Shown: positions 50,592 through 59,842, numbered from the stretch's first letter. The stretch is 64,000 nucleotides of DNA from Nocardioides sp. GY 10127 (GCF_004919085.1 NZ_STGL01000002.1:372001-436000); one strand, 5' to 3'. The notes: generated by a model not told the origin, from the sequence alone. A program made the numbers and translations.

Positions 50592-51827
50592 TCACCAGTG
50601 GGCGGCCTCGAAGGCGCCGCCGTCGCCGGGCGGGCGCGCGTTGAAGAGCCGCATCGAGCCCCGGTGGCCCGGCAGCGGGCCGTCCTCGACCCTGTCGTCG
50701 GGGTAGAACGACACGACCGTCACCGAGGCCGGGGCGAGCTCCATCCGGTGGACGACGGCGATGTCGACGCCGAGCGCGGTGGCGACCAGCGTCTTGATCG
50801 GGGTGACGTGGGAGGCCACCACCACGGTGGAGCCGGCGTGCTCCGCGACCACGCGGCGCAGGCCGTCGTGGACGCGGTCGCGGACAGAGCCGAAGGACTC
50901 CCCACCCGGCGGCGCCACCGTGGGGTCGGCGATCCAGCGGGTGAGGGCGTCCGGGTCCCGCTCGAGCACCTCCGGGAAGGTGAGGCCCTCCCACTCGCCG
51001 AACTCCATCTCGGCGAACGCGTGCTCGGTCGCGGCGACGTGCCCCAGCCGGTCGCCCAGCACCTGGGCCGTCTCGACGGTCCGGCGCACCGGGGACGTGA
51101 CGAGAGCACCGACCCGCTCGGCGAGCGGCGCCAGCCAGTCCGCGGTGGCCCGCACCTGCGCGAGGCCCTCCACCGACAGCGGCGGGTTGTCGCCGCCCAG
51201 GCCGCCGGAGAACTTCTTCGCCGCCGTGTGCCGCGTGACCCCGTGGCGCACGAGCACCAGCGTCGTCGGCGGCCCGGACGGGGCCGCCCAGCCGCGCGCC
51301 GGCGCGGCGGTCGCCGACTGCATCGAGGGCTGGGCCGGGGCCGAGGGCTGGATCGGGGACGGGGCAGCGGAGGGCGCCTCCTCGGCCGCGGCCGCGTAGG
51401 TCACCCCGTCCCGCACGCCGTCGAGCGCCTCGTTGGCCAGGCGGTCGGCGTGCGCGTTCTCGGCCCGGGGCACCCAGGTGTACGTGGTGCCCGCCGGAGC
51501 CACGGCGGACGCCTCGGCGTGCAGCGGCTTCATGTCCGGGTGCTTGACGCGCCACGCACCGCGCATCTGCTCGACCACGAGCTTGGAGTCCATCCGGACC
51601 TCGACCGACGCCCCCGGGGCGACCTCGACGGCCAGCCGGAGGCCGGCCACCAGCCCGGAGTACTCCGCCACGTTGTTCGTGGCCCGGCCGATCGTCGTGC
51701 CCTCCTCGGCCAGGACGTCGCCGGTGACGGCGTCGCGCACGAGCGCCCCGTAGGCCGCCGGGCCCGGGTTGCCCCGGGAACCGCCGTCGGCCTCGACGAC
51801 GACCCGCTCGGGACGCCGCTGCGTCAC
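50592..51827 (-). CDS. Bifunctional RNase HI / histidine-phosphatase fusion
   Basis: 411 residues, Rv2228c type. RNase HI domain (about 1-140) with the acidic tetrad: Asp in EADGGSRGNPG, Glu in NNVAEYSGL, Asp in RMDSKLVVEQM, Asp in NAHADRLAN. An Ala/Pro/Ser-rich linker (about 150-195) leads to a phosphoglycerate mutase-like phosphatase with LVRHGVTRHT, a FGEWEGL block and ASHVTPIKTL. In mycobacteria the phosphatase half is a CobC-like alpha-ribazole phosphatase. The GTG overlaps the stop of the zinc-ribbon gene (GTGA), giving the conserved Nif3/zinc-ribbon/RNase H order. Confidence 0.93.
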   Translation of the reverse strand: MTQRRPERVVVEADGGSRGNPGPAAYGALVRDAVTGDVLAEEGTTIGRATNNVAEYSGLVAGLRLAVEVAPGASVEVRMDSKLVVEQMRGAWRVKHPDMKPLHAEASAVAPAGTTYTWVPRAENAHADRLANEALDGVRDGVTYAAAAEEAPSAAPSPIQPSAPAQPSMQSATAAPARGWAAPSGPPTTLVLVRHGVTRHTAAKKFSGGLGGDNPPLSVEGLAQVRATADWLAPLAERVGALVTSPVRRTVETAQVLGDRLGHVAATEHAFAEMEFGEWEGLTFPEVLERDPDALTRWIADPTVAPPGGESFGSVRDRVHDGLRRVVAEHAGSTVVVASHVTPIKTLVATALGVDIAVVHRMELAPASVTVVSFYPDDRVEDGPLPGHRGSMRLFNARPPGDGGAFEAAHW

Positions 51828-52567
51828 AGCCCCGACTCGGCCGTGCGCACGACGATCCGGTCGCACTCCTCGCAGCGCAGCACCTCGTCCGTCGTGGCCG
51901 CGCGGAACTCCGCGAGCACGCCCGGGTCCAGCGCCAGCTGGCAGCCGGTGCAACGGCGCTGGACCAGCGCCGCGGCGCCCACGCCGCCCTTGGACTCGCG
52001 CAGGCGGTCGTAGAGCTTCACCAGCGGCTCCGGCAGGCCCTCGGCCGCCGGCCCGCGGGCGGACTCCACCTCGCCGAGCTCGGTCGCCAGGCCGGCGTCC
52101 TTGGCGCGGCGCGTGCTCTCCAGCTCGTCGCGCTTCTCCTCGATCACCGCGACCTGGTCGGAGAGGTCCTGGAGCATGGCCTGGGCGGCCTCCAGGCGCT
52201 CCATCACCTCGAGCTCCTCGTCCTCCAGCGTGGCGATGCGGCGCTCGAGCGAGACGAGCTCGCCGCTCATCCGCTCGAGGTCCTTGGGGTTGCTGATGGC
52301 GCCGGAGTCCATCCGGTCGCGGTCGCGGGTGCGCCGGGTCTTCACGGCCTCGACGTCGGCGTCGACCTTCTTCTGCTCCAGCGTGAGGTCGTCGACGAGG
52401 ATCTGCGCGTCGCGCACCTGGTCGACCAGGCCCGACCGCTGCTTCTCCAGCGCGGCGATGTCGGCGATCTCGGGCAGGGTGCGGCGCTGGTGCCTGAGGC
52501 GGTCGGCCCGCGAGTCGAGCTCCTGCACCTTCAGCAGCCGGGTCTGGGCGGCGGGGTCGGCTTTCAG
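51824..52567 (-). CDS. C4-type zinc-ribbon coiled-coil protein, probable CTG start
   Basis: 247 residues if started at CTG 52567. A long coiled coil (about 15-165) is followed by a zinc ribbon with CTGC and CEEC. Rv2229c/CdsZ type; the M. tuberculosis protein begins MKAE..., and here the codons before the first in-frame GTG read LKADPAAQTRLLK, which extends the coiled coil in register. GAGGAG lies 6 nt before this CTG, no ATG/GTG/TTG exists in frame upstream, and the first internal GTG (52528) has a poorer site. Coupled to the RNase H fusion downstream. Confidence 0.85.
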   Translation of the reverse strand: MKADPAAQTRLLKVQELDSRADRLRHQRRTLPEIADIAALEKQRSGLVDQVRDAQILVDDLTLEQKKVDADVEAVKTRRTRDRDRMDSGAISNPKDLERMSGELVSLERRIATLEDEELEVMERLEAAQAMLQDLSDQVAVIEEKRDELESTRRAKDAGLATELGEVESARGPAAEGLPEPLVKLYDRLRESKGGVGAAALVQRRCTGCQLALDPGVLAEFRAATTDEVLRCEECDRIVVRTAESGL

Positions 52568-52630
52568 CGTCGTCTCCTCACGCGGGACGTCGCGCGGCGA
52601 CGTCGGGATCGGGTTGTTCAGGTGTGGGCG

Positions 52631-53812
52631 TCAGCCCCGCAGCGACCAGGGGTCGGTGCACGTCGTGCTGACGCGGAGCTCCACGGTATCGCCCCCGGGC
52701 AGCTGCGGCAGAGCCGCCGCCAACCGCTGCTCCAGCCGCGGCAGCCAGGTCCACTCCGCGGCCCAGTGCGGCACGTCGACGAGCGCGACGTCCCCGTGCT
52801 CGAGGAACTCCGAGGCGGGGTGGTGGCGCAGGTCGCTGGTGACGTAGACGTCCACGGCGTCCGCTGCGCCGCGCGCCCGCACCGTGTCGAGGAGGAAGTC
52901 GCCCGCACCGCCGCACAGGGCGACCCTGCGCACGAGCCGGTCGGGGTCGCCGCCGGCGCGCACGCCCCCGGCGGTGCTCGGGAGGGCCGCGCCGACGTGC
53001 CGGGCGAACTCCGCCAGCGTCAGGGGCTGCGGCAGCGTCCCGACCCGGCCCGTCCCGGTCCGCACGGGCGCCCCGGCGGCGGGGTCCGCGAGCTCGGTGA
53101 CGTCGTAGGCGGGCTCCTCGTACGGGTGGGCGGCGATCATCGCCGCCACGACCTCGGCGCGGGCCGCGCGCGGCAGCACCACCTCGATGCGCACCTCGTC
53201 GACCACCTCGGGGACGCCGACCGTGCCGATGGTCGGGTTCGCGCCGTCCAGCGGACGGAAGCGACCCTCGCCGCGGGTCGTGAAGGATGCCTGGTCGTAG
53301 TCGCCGATCCGCCCCGCGCCGGCCGCCGCCAGGACGGCGCGCAGGGCCTCCGCGTCGCCGACGGGGACGTAGACCCCGAGCTTGTCGAGCGCCGGTCCGG
53401 CGGGCCGGGCGGCGTCCGGCACCAGCGGTGCCACGTCCTCCAGCCCGAGGGCGAGGGCCATCGCCTCCGAGACCCCGCCCTCGGCGAGGTCGGCGTTGGT
53501 GTGGGCGGTGACCAGTGCGCATCCGGCGCGCACCAGCGTCGTGAGCGTGCGGCCCTTGGGCGTGGCCGGCGTGAACCCGTGCACGCCCTTGAGGAACAGG
53601 GGGTGGTGGACGACGAGCAGGTCGGCGCCCCACTCCTCGGCCTCGGCCGCGACCACCGGCGCGGGGTCGACCGCGAGCAGCACCCGGCGCACCGGGTGCT
53701 CGTCGGCGCCCCACACCCGGCCGACCCGGTCCCAGGAGTCGGCGGTGCCCGGCGGGTACCAGGCGTCCAGCAGGGACTGGACCTCGGCCAGGGACGGTGC
53801 GTCGGCGGGCAT
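52631..53812 (-). CDS. Nif3-like dinuclear metal-centre protein
   Basis: 393 residues, DUF34/NIF3 family. DSWDRVGRVWG at the N-terminus, LLVVHHPLFLKGVHGF with the metal-binding His pair, TAHTNADLAEGG, a PII-like inserted domain (about 130-235, YVPVGDAEALRAVLAAAGAG), and C-terminal LCGGAGDFLL and HHPASEF metal ligands. Function is debated (GTP cyclohydrolase type 2-like, metal insertion). The ATG is fixed by a TAGGCT box 7 nt upstream. Followed by the zinc-ribbon gene. Confidence 0.92.
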   Translation of the reverse strand: MPADAPSLAEVQSLLDAWYPPGTADSWDRVGRVWGADEHPVRRVLLAVDPAPVVAAEAEEWGADLLVVHHPLFLKGVHGFTPATPKGRTLTTLVRAGCALVTAHTNADLAEGGVSEAMALALGLEDVAPLVPDAARPAGPALDKLGVYVPVGDAEALRAVLAAAGAGRIGDYDQASFTTRGEGRFRPLDGANPTIGTVGVPEVVDEVRIEVVLPRAARAEVVAAMIAAHPYEEPAYDVTELADPAAGAPVRTGTGRVGTLPQPLTLAEFARHVGAALPSTAGGVRAGGDPDRLVRRVALCGGAGDFLLDTVRARGAADAVDVYVTSDLRHHPASEFLEHGDVALVDVPHWAAEWTWLPRLEQRLAAALPQLPGGDTVELRVSTTCTDPWSLRG

Positions 53813-53819
53813 GCCGGCC

Positions 53820-53825
53820 AGCCTA
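53820..53825 (-). promoter_or_regulatory. -10 box of a leaderless promoter (Nif3-like)
   Basis: TAGGCT on the minus strand, 7 nt before the ATG at 53812; faces the mhuD box 14 nt away. Confidence 0.55.
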
Positions 53826-53839
53826 GTGATCGCCCCGCC

Positions 53840-53845
53840 TAGGCT
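53840..53845 (+). promoter_or_regulatory. -10 box of a leaderless promoter (mhuD)
   Basis: TAGGCT, 6 nt before the mhuD GTG at 53852. Only 39 nt separate the two divergent start codons, so the promoters must share upstream DNA. Confidence 0.55.
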
Positions 53846-53851
53846 GGTGGC

Positions 53852-54172
53852 GTGCCCGTCGTGAAGATCAACGCCATCTCCGTCCCGCCCGGCGCCGGCG
53901 AGGAGCTCGAGAAGCGGTTCGCCGCCCGGGCCCACACCGTCGACGGCTCGCCCGGCTTCCTCGGCTTCCAGCTGCTGCGCCCCACCGCCGGCGAGACCCG
54001 CTACTTCGTGGTGACCCACTGGGCCGACGAGGAGTCGTTCGCCGCCTGGCGCGACGGGGACGCCCGGGCCGCTCACGCCGCCCCCGAGGGCGCGGGCGAG
54101 GCACCGCGCCGGCCGGTCTCCACCGGCGCGGACCTCCTCGAGTTCGACGTGGTGCTCGACGTCCGACCCTGA
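53852..54172 (+). CDS. mhuD: Haem-degrading monooxygenase, MhuD/IsdG family
   Basis: 106 residues, ABM fold. The start MPVVKINAISVPPGAGEE and the block SPGFLGFQLLRP are almost those of M. tuberculosis MhuD as remembered. The haem-site residues fall at identical numbers: Asn7, Trp66 (FAAW) and His75 (AAHAA). MhuD releases iron from haem as mycobilin without CO. No haem-uptake genes are in the window, so it may serve internal haem turnover. GTG start, leaderless-type promoter. Convergent with the acyl-CoA ligase gene. Confidence 0.92.
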   Translation: MPVVKINAISVPPGAGEELEKRFAARAHTVDGSPGFLGFQLLRPTAGETRYFVVTHWADEESFAAWRDGDARAAHAAPEGAGEAPRRPVSTGADLLEFDVVLDVRP

Positions 54173-54212
54173 CCGGGGACCCGGGCCTGGCCCGGGTCGG
54201 CCCGGGTCGACT

Positions 54213-55784
54213 TCAGTTGACCTGGCGCGTGCGGCCCTCCCAGTAGGGCGCGCGCAGCTTGAACTTCTGCAGCTTGCCGGTGGCGGTGCGCGCCAGCTCG
54301 GGGCGGAACTCGATGCTGGTCGGCGACTTGTAGCCGGCGAGCCGGTCCTTGCACCAGGCGATGAGGTCGGCCTCGGTCACCTCCGCGCCCTCGGCGAGGA
54401 CGACGAGGGCCTTGATCGTCTCGCCCCACTTCTCGCTCGGCACGCCGATGACGGCCACCTCGGCGACCTGCGGGTGGCTGAAGAGCGCGTCCTCGACCTC
54501 GATCGAGGAGACGTTCTCTCCGCCGGTGATGATCACGTCCTTCTTGCGGTCGCTGATCGTCAGGTACCCGTCGGCGCCGATGGTGCCGCCGTCACCGGTG
54601 TGGAACCAGCCGCCCTCCAGGCAGCGGGCGGACTCCTCCGGCTGCTCCCAGTAGCCCTCGAGCACCTGGTTCGCGCGGGCCAGGACCTCGCCGCCCTCGC
54701 TGTGCTCGGTGGCCTCGGAGAGGGACAGCCGGACCCCGAGGGCGGGGGCACCGGCCCGGGTGAGCAGCCCGGCGCGCTCCTCGGCGGGCAGGTGGTCCCA
54801 CTCGGCCCGGCCGCGGTTGAAGGTGAGCAGCGGGCTGGTCTCGGTCAGGCCGTAGATCTGGATGAACTCCCAGCCCAGCTCCTCCTCGACGCGCACGACG
54901 GTCTTCGTGGGCGGCGGCGCGCCGGCCATGATGATCCGCACCTTGTCGCGCCCGGGGATCGGACCCTCCCAGTCCTTGGCTGCCTCGAGCACCGCGTTGG
55001 CCACGGCGGGGGCGGCGCACATGAACGTGACGCCGTGCTCCTCGACGCGGCGCAGGATCTCGGCCCCGTCCACCTTGCGGAGCACGACCTGCGGGATGCC
55101 GAGGCCGGTGGTCGCGAACGGCATGCCCCAGCCGTTGGCGTGGAACATCGGCAAGGTGTGCAGGTAGACGTCGCGGTCGGTGAGGCCGGCGTGCATGGCG
55201 AAGGTGACGGCGTTGGTCCACACGTTGCGGTGGGTGATCTGCACGCCCTTGGGCCGCGCCGTCGTCCCGGAGGTGTAGTTGATGTAGGCCGTGGCGTTCT
55301 CGTCCGGCTCCCAGGCCCGCGGCTCGGCGCCGCCGTCCTCGGGGGCCGGCGCGTAGAGGTCGTCGTCCTCGCCGAGCACGAAGGTGTGCTCCACGGGCAG
55401 GTCGCCCAGCGTGTCCTTCAGCTCGGGGTCGAGGTAGAGCACCCGGGCACCGGAGTGCTCCACGATGTAGCGCACCTCGTCGGGCCGGAGCCGGAAGTTC
55501 ACCGGGACGAGCACCCGCCCGAAGCCGGCCACGCCGTAGAAGGACGTGAGCAGCCGCGCGGAGTTGTGGCTCACGACCGCCACCCGGTCCCCCACCTCGA
55601 GGCCGAGCTCGTCGAGCTTGGCCGCCTGGCGCCGGGCCAGGGCGTGCATCTGCGCGTAGGTGAGCGCGCCCTTCTCGCCGAGGGGCTCGGCCGGCTGCTC
55701 CGGCTCGTCGACGACACCGGTGCGCTCGCCGTAGACGGTGAGTGCGCGGTCGATGAAGTCGTTCACGCTGAACGGGACGATCAT
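54213..55784 (-). CDS. Acyl-CoA synthetase (AMP-forming)
   Basis: 523 residues, adenylate-forming ligase: P-loop YINYTSGTTARPKGVQITHR (part), IYGLTETSPL, WFHTGDGGTIGADGYL and the C-terminal lysine motif ARTATGKLQKFKLR. Activates a fatty or related acid to the CoA thioester. Strong AGGAGG before the ATG. It follows the PlsC gene after 214 nt, which include a TAGAGT box at 55842, so it may be transcribed separately from the lipid operon upstream. Confidence 0.92.
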   Translation of the reverse strand: MIVPFSVNDFIDRALTVYGERTGVVDEPEQPAEPLGEKGALTYAQMHALARRQAAKLDELGLEVGDRVAVVSHNSARLLTSFYGVAGFGRVLVPVNFRLRPDEVRYIVEHSGARVLYLDPELKDTLGDLPVEHTFVLGEDDDLYAPAPEDGGAEPRAWEPDENATAYINYTSGTTARPKGVQITHRNVWTNAVTFAMHAGLTDRDVYLHTLPMFHANGWGMPFATTGLGIPQVVLRKVDGAEILRRVEEHGVTFMCAAPAVANAVLEAAKDWEGPIPGRDKVRIIMAGAPPPTKTVVRVEEELGWEFIQIYGLTETSPLLTFNRGRAEWDHLPAEERAGLLTRAGAPALGVRLSLSEATEHSEGGEVLARANQVLEGYWEQPEESARCLEGGWFHTGDGGTIGADGYLTISDRKKDVIITGGENVSSIEVEDALFSHPQVAEVAVIGVPSEKWGETIKALVVLAEGAEVTEADLIAWCKDRLAGYKSPTSIEFRPELARTATGKLQKFKLRAPYWEGRTRQVN

Positions 55785-55998
55785 GGGCCCTCCTGACGCC
55801 GGGCGGCACGGCCTGACTGGCTGCCGGTGTGACGGCGGCCACTCTAGGGCGCGGCCCTGAGAGGGGTCCCTGAGGCGGAGGTCCCACGTCGCTGAGCGGA
55901 CGGACCGGCACGCTCAGCGGTCAACCGGGTCGGAGGGCGGTCGGGCACGGGGAGGGCAGCGGTCTCCCAGCCGCCCGGTCCGAGGGCCCGAGGCCCGC

Positions 55999-56991
55999 TC
56001 AGCGCTCCAGCGCCGACCGGGCCCGCCCGGCCACCTCGGCCCGCAGCCGGCTCCACGGAGCCGGCCGGCGACCCGCGTGCGGCTCGGTGACCACGGGCTC
56101 CGTCTGGGCCCAGACCCGCCGCCACGTGGCGACGTCGGGGCCCGCCGGGTCGGGCGTCGTGCCCGCCGCGCTGCGCAGCCGCGCCTCGTACCAGGACGTG
56201 CGCTCCTCGTCGAGGAGCGCCGCGACGGCGTCCTTGATCCGGGGCGCGAAGTCGCGCACCGACTCCCCCTCGCGGGCACGCAGCGGCTCGCCGAAGCGCA
56301 CCGTCACCTCCCGGCGGCGGCCCTCGTGCCGGCTCGGCCACCCGGCACCGCGGGGCATCGCGGCGAAGGTCCCCCGATGGGCCACCGGGACCACGGGCAC
56401 GCCGTGGGTCTGCGCGAGGTAGGCCGCCCCCATCCGGAACCCCTGGAGCCAGCCGTCGCGGGAACGGGTCCCCTCGGGGTAGACGACGAGGGACCATCCG
56501 TCCGCGAGGACCTCGCCCGGCGTGGCGGCCATCGAGCCGCCGCGACGGTCGATCGGGAAGGTGTTGAAGACCAACGAGGAGCCGACGGCCTTCCACCACG
56601 TGTCGAAGAAGTAGTCGGCGGCCGCGGCCACGGCGGTGCGCCGCCGCCAGGAGTCGGGCAGGGACAGCAGGAGCAGGGGCGTGTCGAGGTGGCTCGCGTG
56701 GTTGGCCACGAAGATGACCGGCCCGTCGAGCCGCTCGAGCACGTCCAGGCCCTCGACCCGGGTGCGCACCTGCGCGCGGAACAGCGGCTCGAGGCCGACC
56801 CGCTGCGCGACCTCGCGGGCGGCCACCACGGAGGGACGGCGCGCCCAGCCGGTGTCGAAGACCGTGCCGGTGGGCGGCTGCACGAACGGCTCGGCCGACC
56901 GCGGCACCTGCGCCCGCCGACCCCACCGGAACCCGCGCGCGGTCCGGCGGACGTCCGCGACGCCGCCGCTGAGGAACTCCCCGACGCCCAC
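55999..56991 (-). CDS. 1-acyl-sn-glycerol-3-phosphate acyltransferase family protein
   Basis: 330 residues. PlsC motifs: VIFVANHASHLDTPLLL (HX4D), FNTFPIDRRGG, VVYPEGTRSRDG and VPVVPVAHRG. Transfers an acyl group from acyl-CoA to a lipid hydroxyl. An N-terminal extension of about 65 residues and a C-terminal one of about 90 go beyond the core domain. GTG start 3 nt after the LarA-like gene, in one operon. Confidence 0.88.
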   Translation of the reverse strand: MGVGEFLSGGVADVRRTARGFRWGRRAQVPRSAEPFVQPPTGTVFDTGWARRPSVVAAREVAQRVGLEPLFRAQVRTRVEGLDVLERLDGPVIFVANHASHLDTPLLLLSLPDSWRRRTAVAAAADYFFDTWWKAVGSSLVFNTFPIDRRGGSMAATPGEVLADGWSLVVYPEGTRSRDGWLQGFRMGAAYLAQTHGVPVVPVAHRGTFAAMPRGAGWPSRHEGRRREVTVRFGEPLRAREGESVRDFAPRIKDAVAALLDEERTSWYEARLRSAAGTTPDPAGPDVATWRRVWAQTEPVVTEPHAGRRPAPWSRLRAEVAGRARSALER

Positions 56992-56994
56992 GCC

Positions 56995-58578
56995 TCAGAC
57001 CTTCACGTCGGCGAGGATGTGCGGGGGGTTGTGCAGGTAGGTGATCGACGGGCTCGTGCCCACCGACCCCGAGACCATCTCCAGGGCGTCCGCCAGCGAC
57101 GAGGCCGCGCGGAAGCCGAGCCGCTTGGCCACCCTCCGGTCCCCGCCGACCCACACCACGTCCCCCACGTGGTCCATGGCGTGCGCCGCCCAGTACCACA
57201 TGTAGAACGGGTGGACGCCGTGGTAGGCGTGGCTGGTGCGGTACAGGTGCCGGTACCAGGGGTCCTCGGCGAACTGCTTCTCGTACTTCTCGCCGATCAC
57301 CTGCGGGTCCGTCGTCTCGGCCAGCACCTCCTCGTAGAAGTCCACGTAGGAGGGGTGGTGCAGCTGGTTGAAGCCCTCGTCGAGCGGGTGGTAGAGGATC
57401 ACCGCTCCCCCGCGCTTGACCATCGGGTGGCCGCGGTAGGAGTTGAAGTAGTAGCCCAGCCCCATGCAGGTCGCGAGGATCGGGTTCATCGAGCTGTTGA
57501 CGTTGTAGGGCCCCAGGTAAGGCACGCCCAGCACCAGGACGTCGGAGTAGCCGTCGACCTCGACGAGCTGCTGCGCGTGCACCTTCTCGATGGTCCGCTC
57601 GTGCACGGCCTCGACCTCACCCGCGTTGACGCCGGTCAGTCCGTAGGGGGCGCGCATGTCGTGGAAGATCTTGTGCCGCAGCTTCTGCGGCGCCAGCGCC
57701 AGCCCCCGGCGGGCGGCGAGCATGGACGCCTGGTCCTTGACGTTCCACTCCCACTCGCGCTTCATCAGGAAGTCGAACGGCTTGGGGAAGACGTCGTTGT
57801 TGACCGTCGTCTCGATCTGGAAGACCTTCACGTGCTCCCTGATGAGCCGACCCATGCGCCACGCGGAGTGGTGCATCTTCGAGGCCTTGTGGTCCATGAA
57901 CGAGCGGCTGTGCACCATCGTCTTCGCCGTGTGGTGGTGGCGCAGCGACGTGTAGGACGACAGCCCGACGCCGACGGACTTGTGCCCGCCGTCCATCGCG
58001 ACGAGGTTGAGGTTGACGTAGACCAGCAGGTCCGACTCCGCGGCGCGCTTGCTGATCTCGACGTCCTCGCCCTCCTCGGTGGTGCCGAGGTGCACGAGCG
58101 CGTCGCGGTCCTCCGCGTCGAAGTTGTAGAGCTTGCCCTGGGGGTGGAACGACCGGAAGACGCGCTCCCCGACGATGTGCTCGAGCTCGGGGCCGGTCAT
58201 CCGGCGGTGCAGGGCGTTGGCGGCGATGATCTCGACGTCGTCCACCCCGGCCTCGGCGGCCAGGGTGAGGACGGCCTCGATCACCCGCTGACGGTGGTCG
58301 GGCCGCGCCATCGTCGGCAGCGGCAGCGAGATGTCGTCGAACGCGATCGTCAGCCGCATGCCCGCGAACAGCAGCTCGGGCAGCGGCTCGGAGTCCACCG
58401 GGTGCAGCAGGGCGTCCAGGATCGCGCCGTCGACGTCCTTGATCGCCGGCAGCGCCTCGGGCGGGTAGACCACCCTGGTGCCGAGGGGGAACTCCTCCAT
58501 GCGGAAGCCGAGGCCCTCGTGGACGACCAGCGGCGGGGTGCGGTCGTCGACCTCCAGGACGAATCCGGGTCTGCTCAC
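56995..58578 (-). CDS. LarA-like (DUF2088) protein
   Basis: 527 residues, longer than lactate racemase LarA (about 425). The N-terminal DUF2088-like domain shows AFDDISLPLPTMARPDHR, EIIAANALHRRMTG and VVYVNLNLVAMDGGHKSVG (part). LarA uses a nickel-pincer nucleotide made by LarB, LarC and LarE; none of those genes is here. The C-terminal 150 residues (YEKQFAEDPWYRHLYRTSHAYHG and on, part quoted) are unlike LarA. Chosen GTG has GAGGAA upstream. Its place between an MDR dehydrogenase and a PlsC enzyme suggests lipid precursor chemistry, not lactate. Confidence 0.8.
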   Translation of the reverse strand: MSRPGFVLEVDDRTPPLVVHEGLGFRMEEFPLGTRVVYPPEALPAIKDVDGAILDALLHPVDSEPLPELLFAGMRLTIAFDDISLPLPTMARPDHRQRVIEAVLTLAAEAGVDDVEIIAANALHRRMTGPELEHIVGERVFRSFHPQGKLYNFDAEDRDALVHLGTTEEGEDVEISKRAAESDLLVYVNLNLVAMDGGHKSVGVGLSSYTSLRHHHTAKTMVHSRSFMDHKASKMHHSAWRMGRLIREHVKVFQIETTVNNDVFPKPFDFLMKREWEWNVKDQASMLAARRGLALAPQKLRHKIFHDMRAPYGLTGVNAGEVEAVHERTIEKVHAQQLVEVDGYSDVLVLGVPYLGPYNVNSSMNPILATCMGLGYYFNSYRGHPMVKRGGAVILYHPLDEGFNQLHHPSYVDFYEEVLAETTDPQVIGEKYEKQFAEDPWYRHLYRTSHAYHGVHPFYMWYWAAHAMDHVGDVVWVGGDRRVAKRLGFRAASSLADALEMVSGSVGTSPSITYLHNPPHILADVKV

Positions 58579-58618
58579 AGCTCGTTCCTCGTGCTCGTGC
58601 GGGTGGGGGGAAGCATGG

Positions 58619-59842
58619 TCACCGTGCCCTCGGGTCGAAGGCGACCTTGACGGTGCCGAGACGACCGGCCGAGTGGGCATGGTCGATGGCCTCGCGCCAG
58701 CGGTGCAGCGGGTAGCGCGCGACCGCCGCGGCCATGGCGGCCACCGTCTCGTCGCGCGCCAGGTCGAGGGCGACGTCGAAGGAGCCGCGCTCCTCGCCGT
58801 CCTCGCCGGTCAGGGAGGCCTCGGTGCGCGCCGAGGCGTAGGTGCCGACGAGCTCGAGCTCGCGGAACCACAGCGCCGAGAGGTCGGCCGGCGCCGGCAT
58901 CCCGGAGACGACGACGCGGCCGCCGGCGCGCGTCGCGCCCAGCGCGGTCTCCAGGCTGGCCGCCGAGCCCACGGCGTCCACCGCCACGTCCACGCCGCCC
59001 AGCAGGTAGGGGCGGGACATCTCGGGGCGGAGCTGGAACGCGCCGGTGGAGCGGCGGACGCGGCGCAGCACCTCGGACGGGGCGACGACGTCGGTGGCGC
59101 CGGCCAGCCGCGCCAGCTCCTTCTGGAGCGGGTGCTTGGCCACCACGAGGATCTCCGCGGCGGGCGTGAGGCGCCGCAGCGCGAGCGTCGCCAGCAGGCC
59201 GACCGCGCCGGCACCGGAGACCAGGACGCGGTCGCCGGGGCGGACGCCGGCGCGCAGCGCCGTGTGGACCGCGCACGCCACCGGCTCGACCAGCACCGCC
59301 TGCTCGTCGGTGAGGTCGTCGGGGACGACGTGCAGCTGGCTGCGGTGGGCCGCCAGCTGCTGGCCCCAGCCACCGCCGGTGTCGCCGCAGAACCCGGTCT
59401 GGAGCCCGGGCGAGAGGTGGCCGACGGTGATCCGCGAGCAGCGGTTGGTGGCACCCACGGCGCAGGCGTCGCAGGCCTCGACGCCCCGCGCCGCGCAGGT
59501 CAGCACCGGGTCGATCACCACGCGGGTGCCGGCGAGCAGGTCCTCGCAGTCCTCGACGAGGTCGGCAACCACCTCGTGCCCCGGCGTGAACGGCAGGGAG
59601 ACGACGGCGGAGAAGTAGAGCGAGGTCCGACCCGAGAGCATGCCGAGGTCGGAGCCGCAGATGCCGCCCAGCCGGGTGCGCAGGCGCGCCCAGCCGGGCT
59701 TGTCCGCCGCGCGCGGAGCCTCCGGAGAGGCGACCCGCAGCGGCGCGGCGAAGCCCGAGAGCAACCCGGGCATGCGGCTGCCCATGGCCTTGCCGGCCAG
59801 CGTCCGGGGGACGGAGCGGAACATCTCCAGCGCGACGGTCAT
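58619..59842 (-). CDS. Zinc-binding MDR dehydrogenase
   Basis: 407 residues. Catalytic zinc Cys in GGICGSDLGML and His-Glu in FTPGHEVVADLVE; structural-zinc cysteines in CAARGVEACDACAVGATNRC (20-residue block); NAD(P) site VSGAGAVGLLATLALRRL. Oxidises an alcohol or reduces a carbonyl. The first 45 residues resemble no standard MDR start. The ATG overlaps the stop of the reductase/HAD fusion (ATGA). Confidence 0.9.
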   Translation of the reverse strand: MTVALEMFRSVPRTLAGKAMGSRMPGLLSGFAAPLRVASPEAPRAADKPGWARLRTRLGGICGSDLGMLSGRTSLYFSAVVSLPFTPGHEVVADLVEDCEDLLAGTRVVIDPVLTCAARGVEACDACAVGATNRCSRITVGHLSPGLQTGFCGDTGGGWGQQLAAHRSQLHVVPDDLTDEQAVLVEPVACAVHTALRAGVRPGDRVLVSGAGAVGLLATLALRRLTPAAEILVVAKHPLQKELARLAGATDVVAPSEVLRRVRRSTGAFQLRPEMSRPYLLGGVDVAVDAVGSAASLETALGATRAGGRVVVSGMPAPADLSALWFRELELVGTYASARTEASLTGEDGEERGSFDVALDLARDETVAAMAAAVARYPLHRWREAIDHAHSAGRLGTVKVAFDPRAR

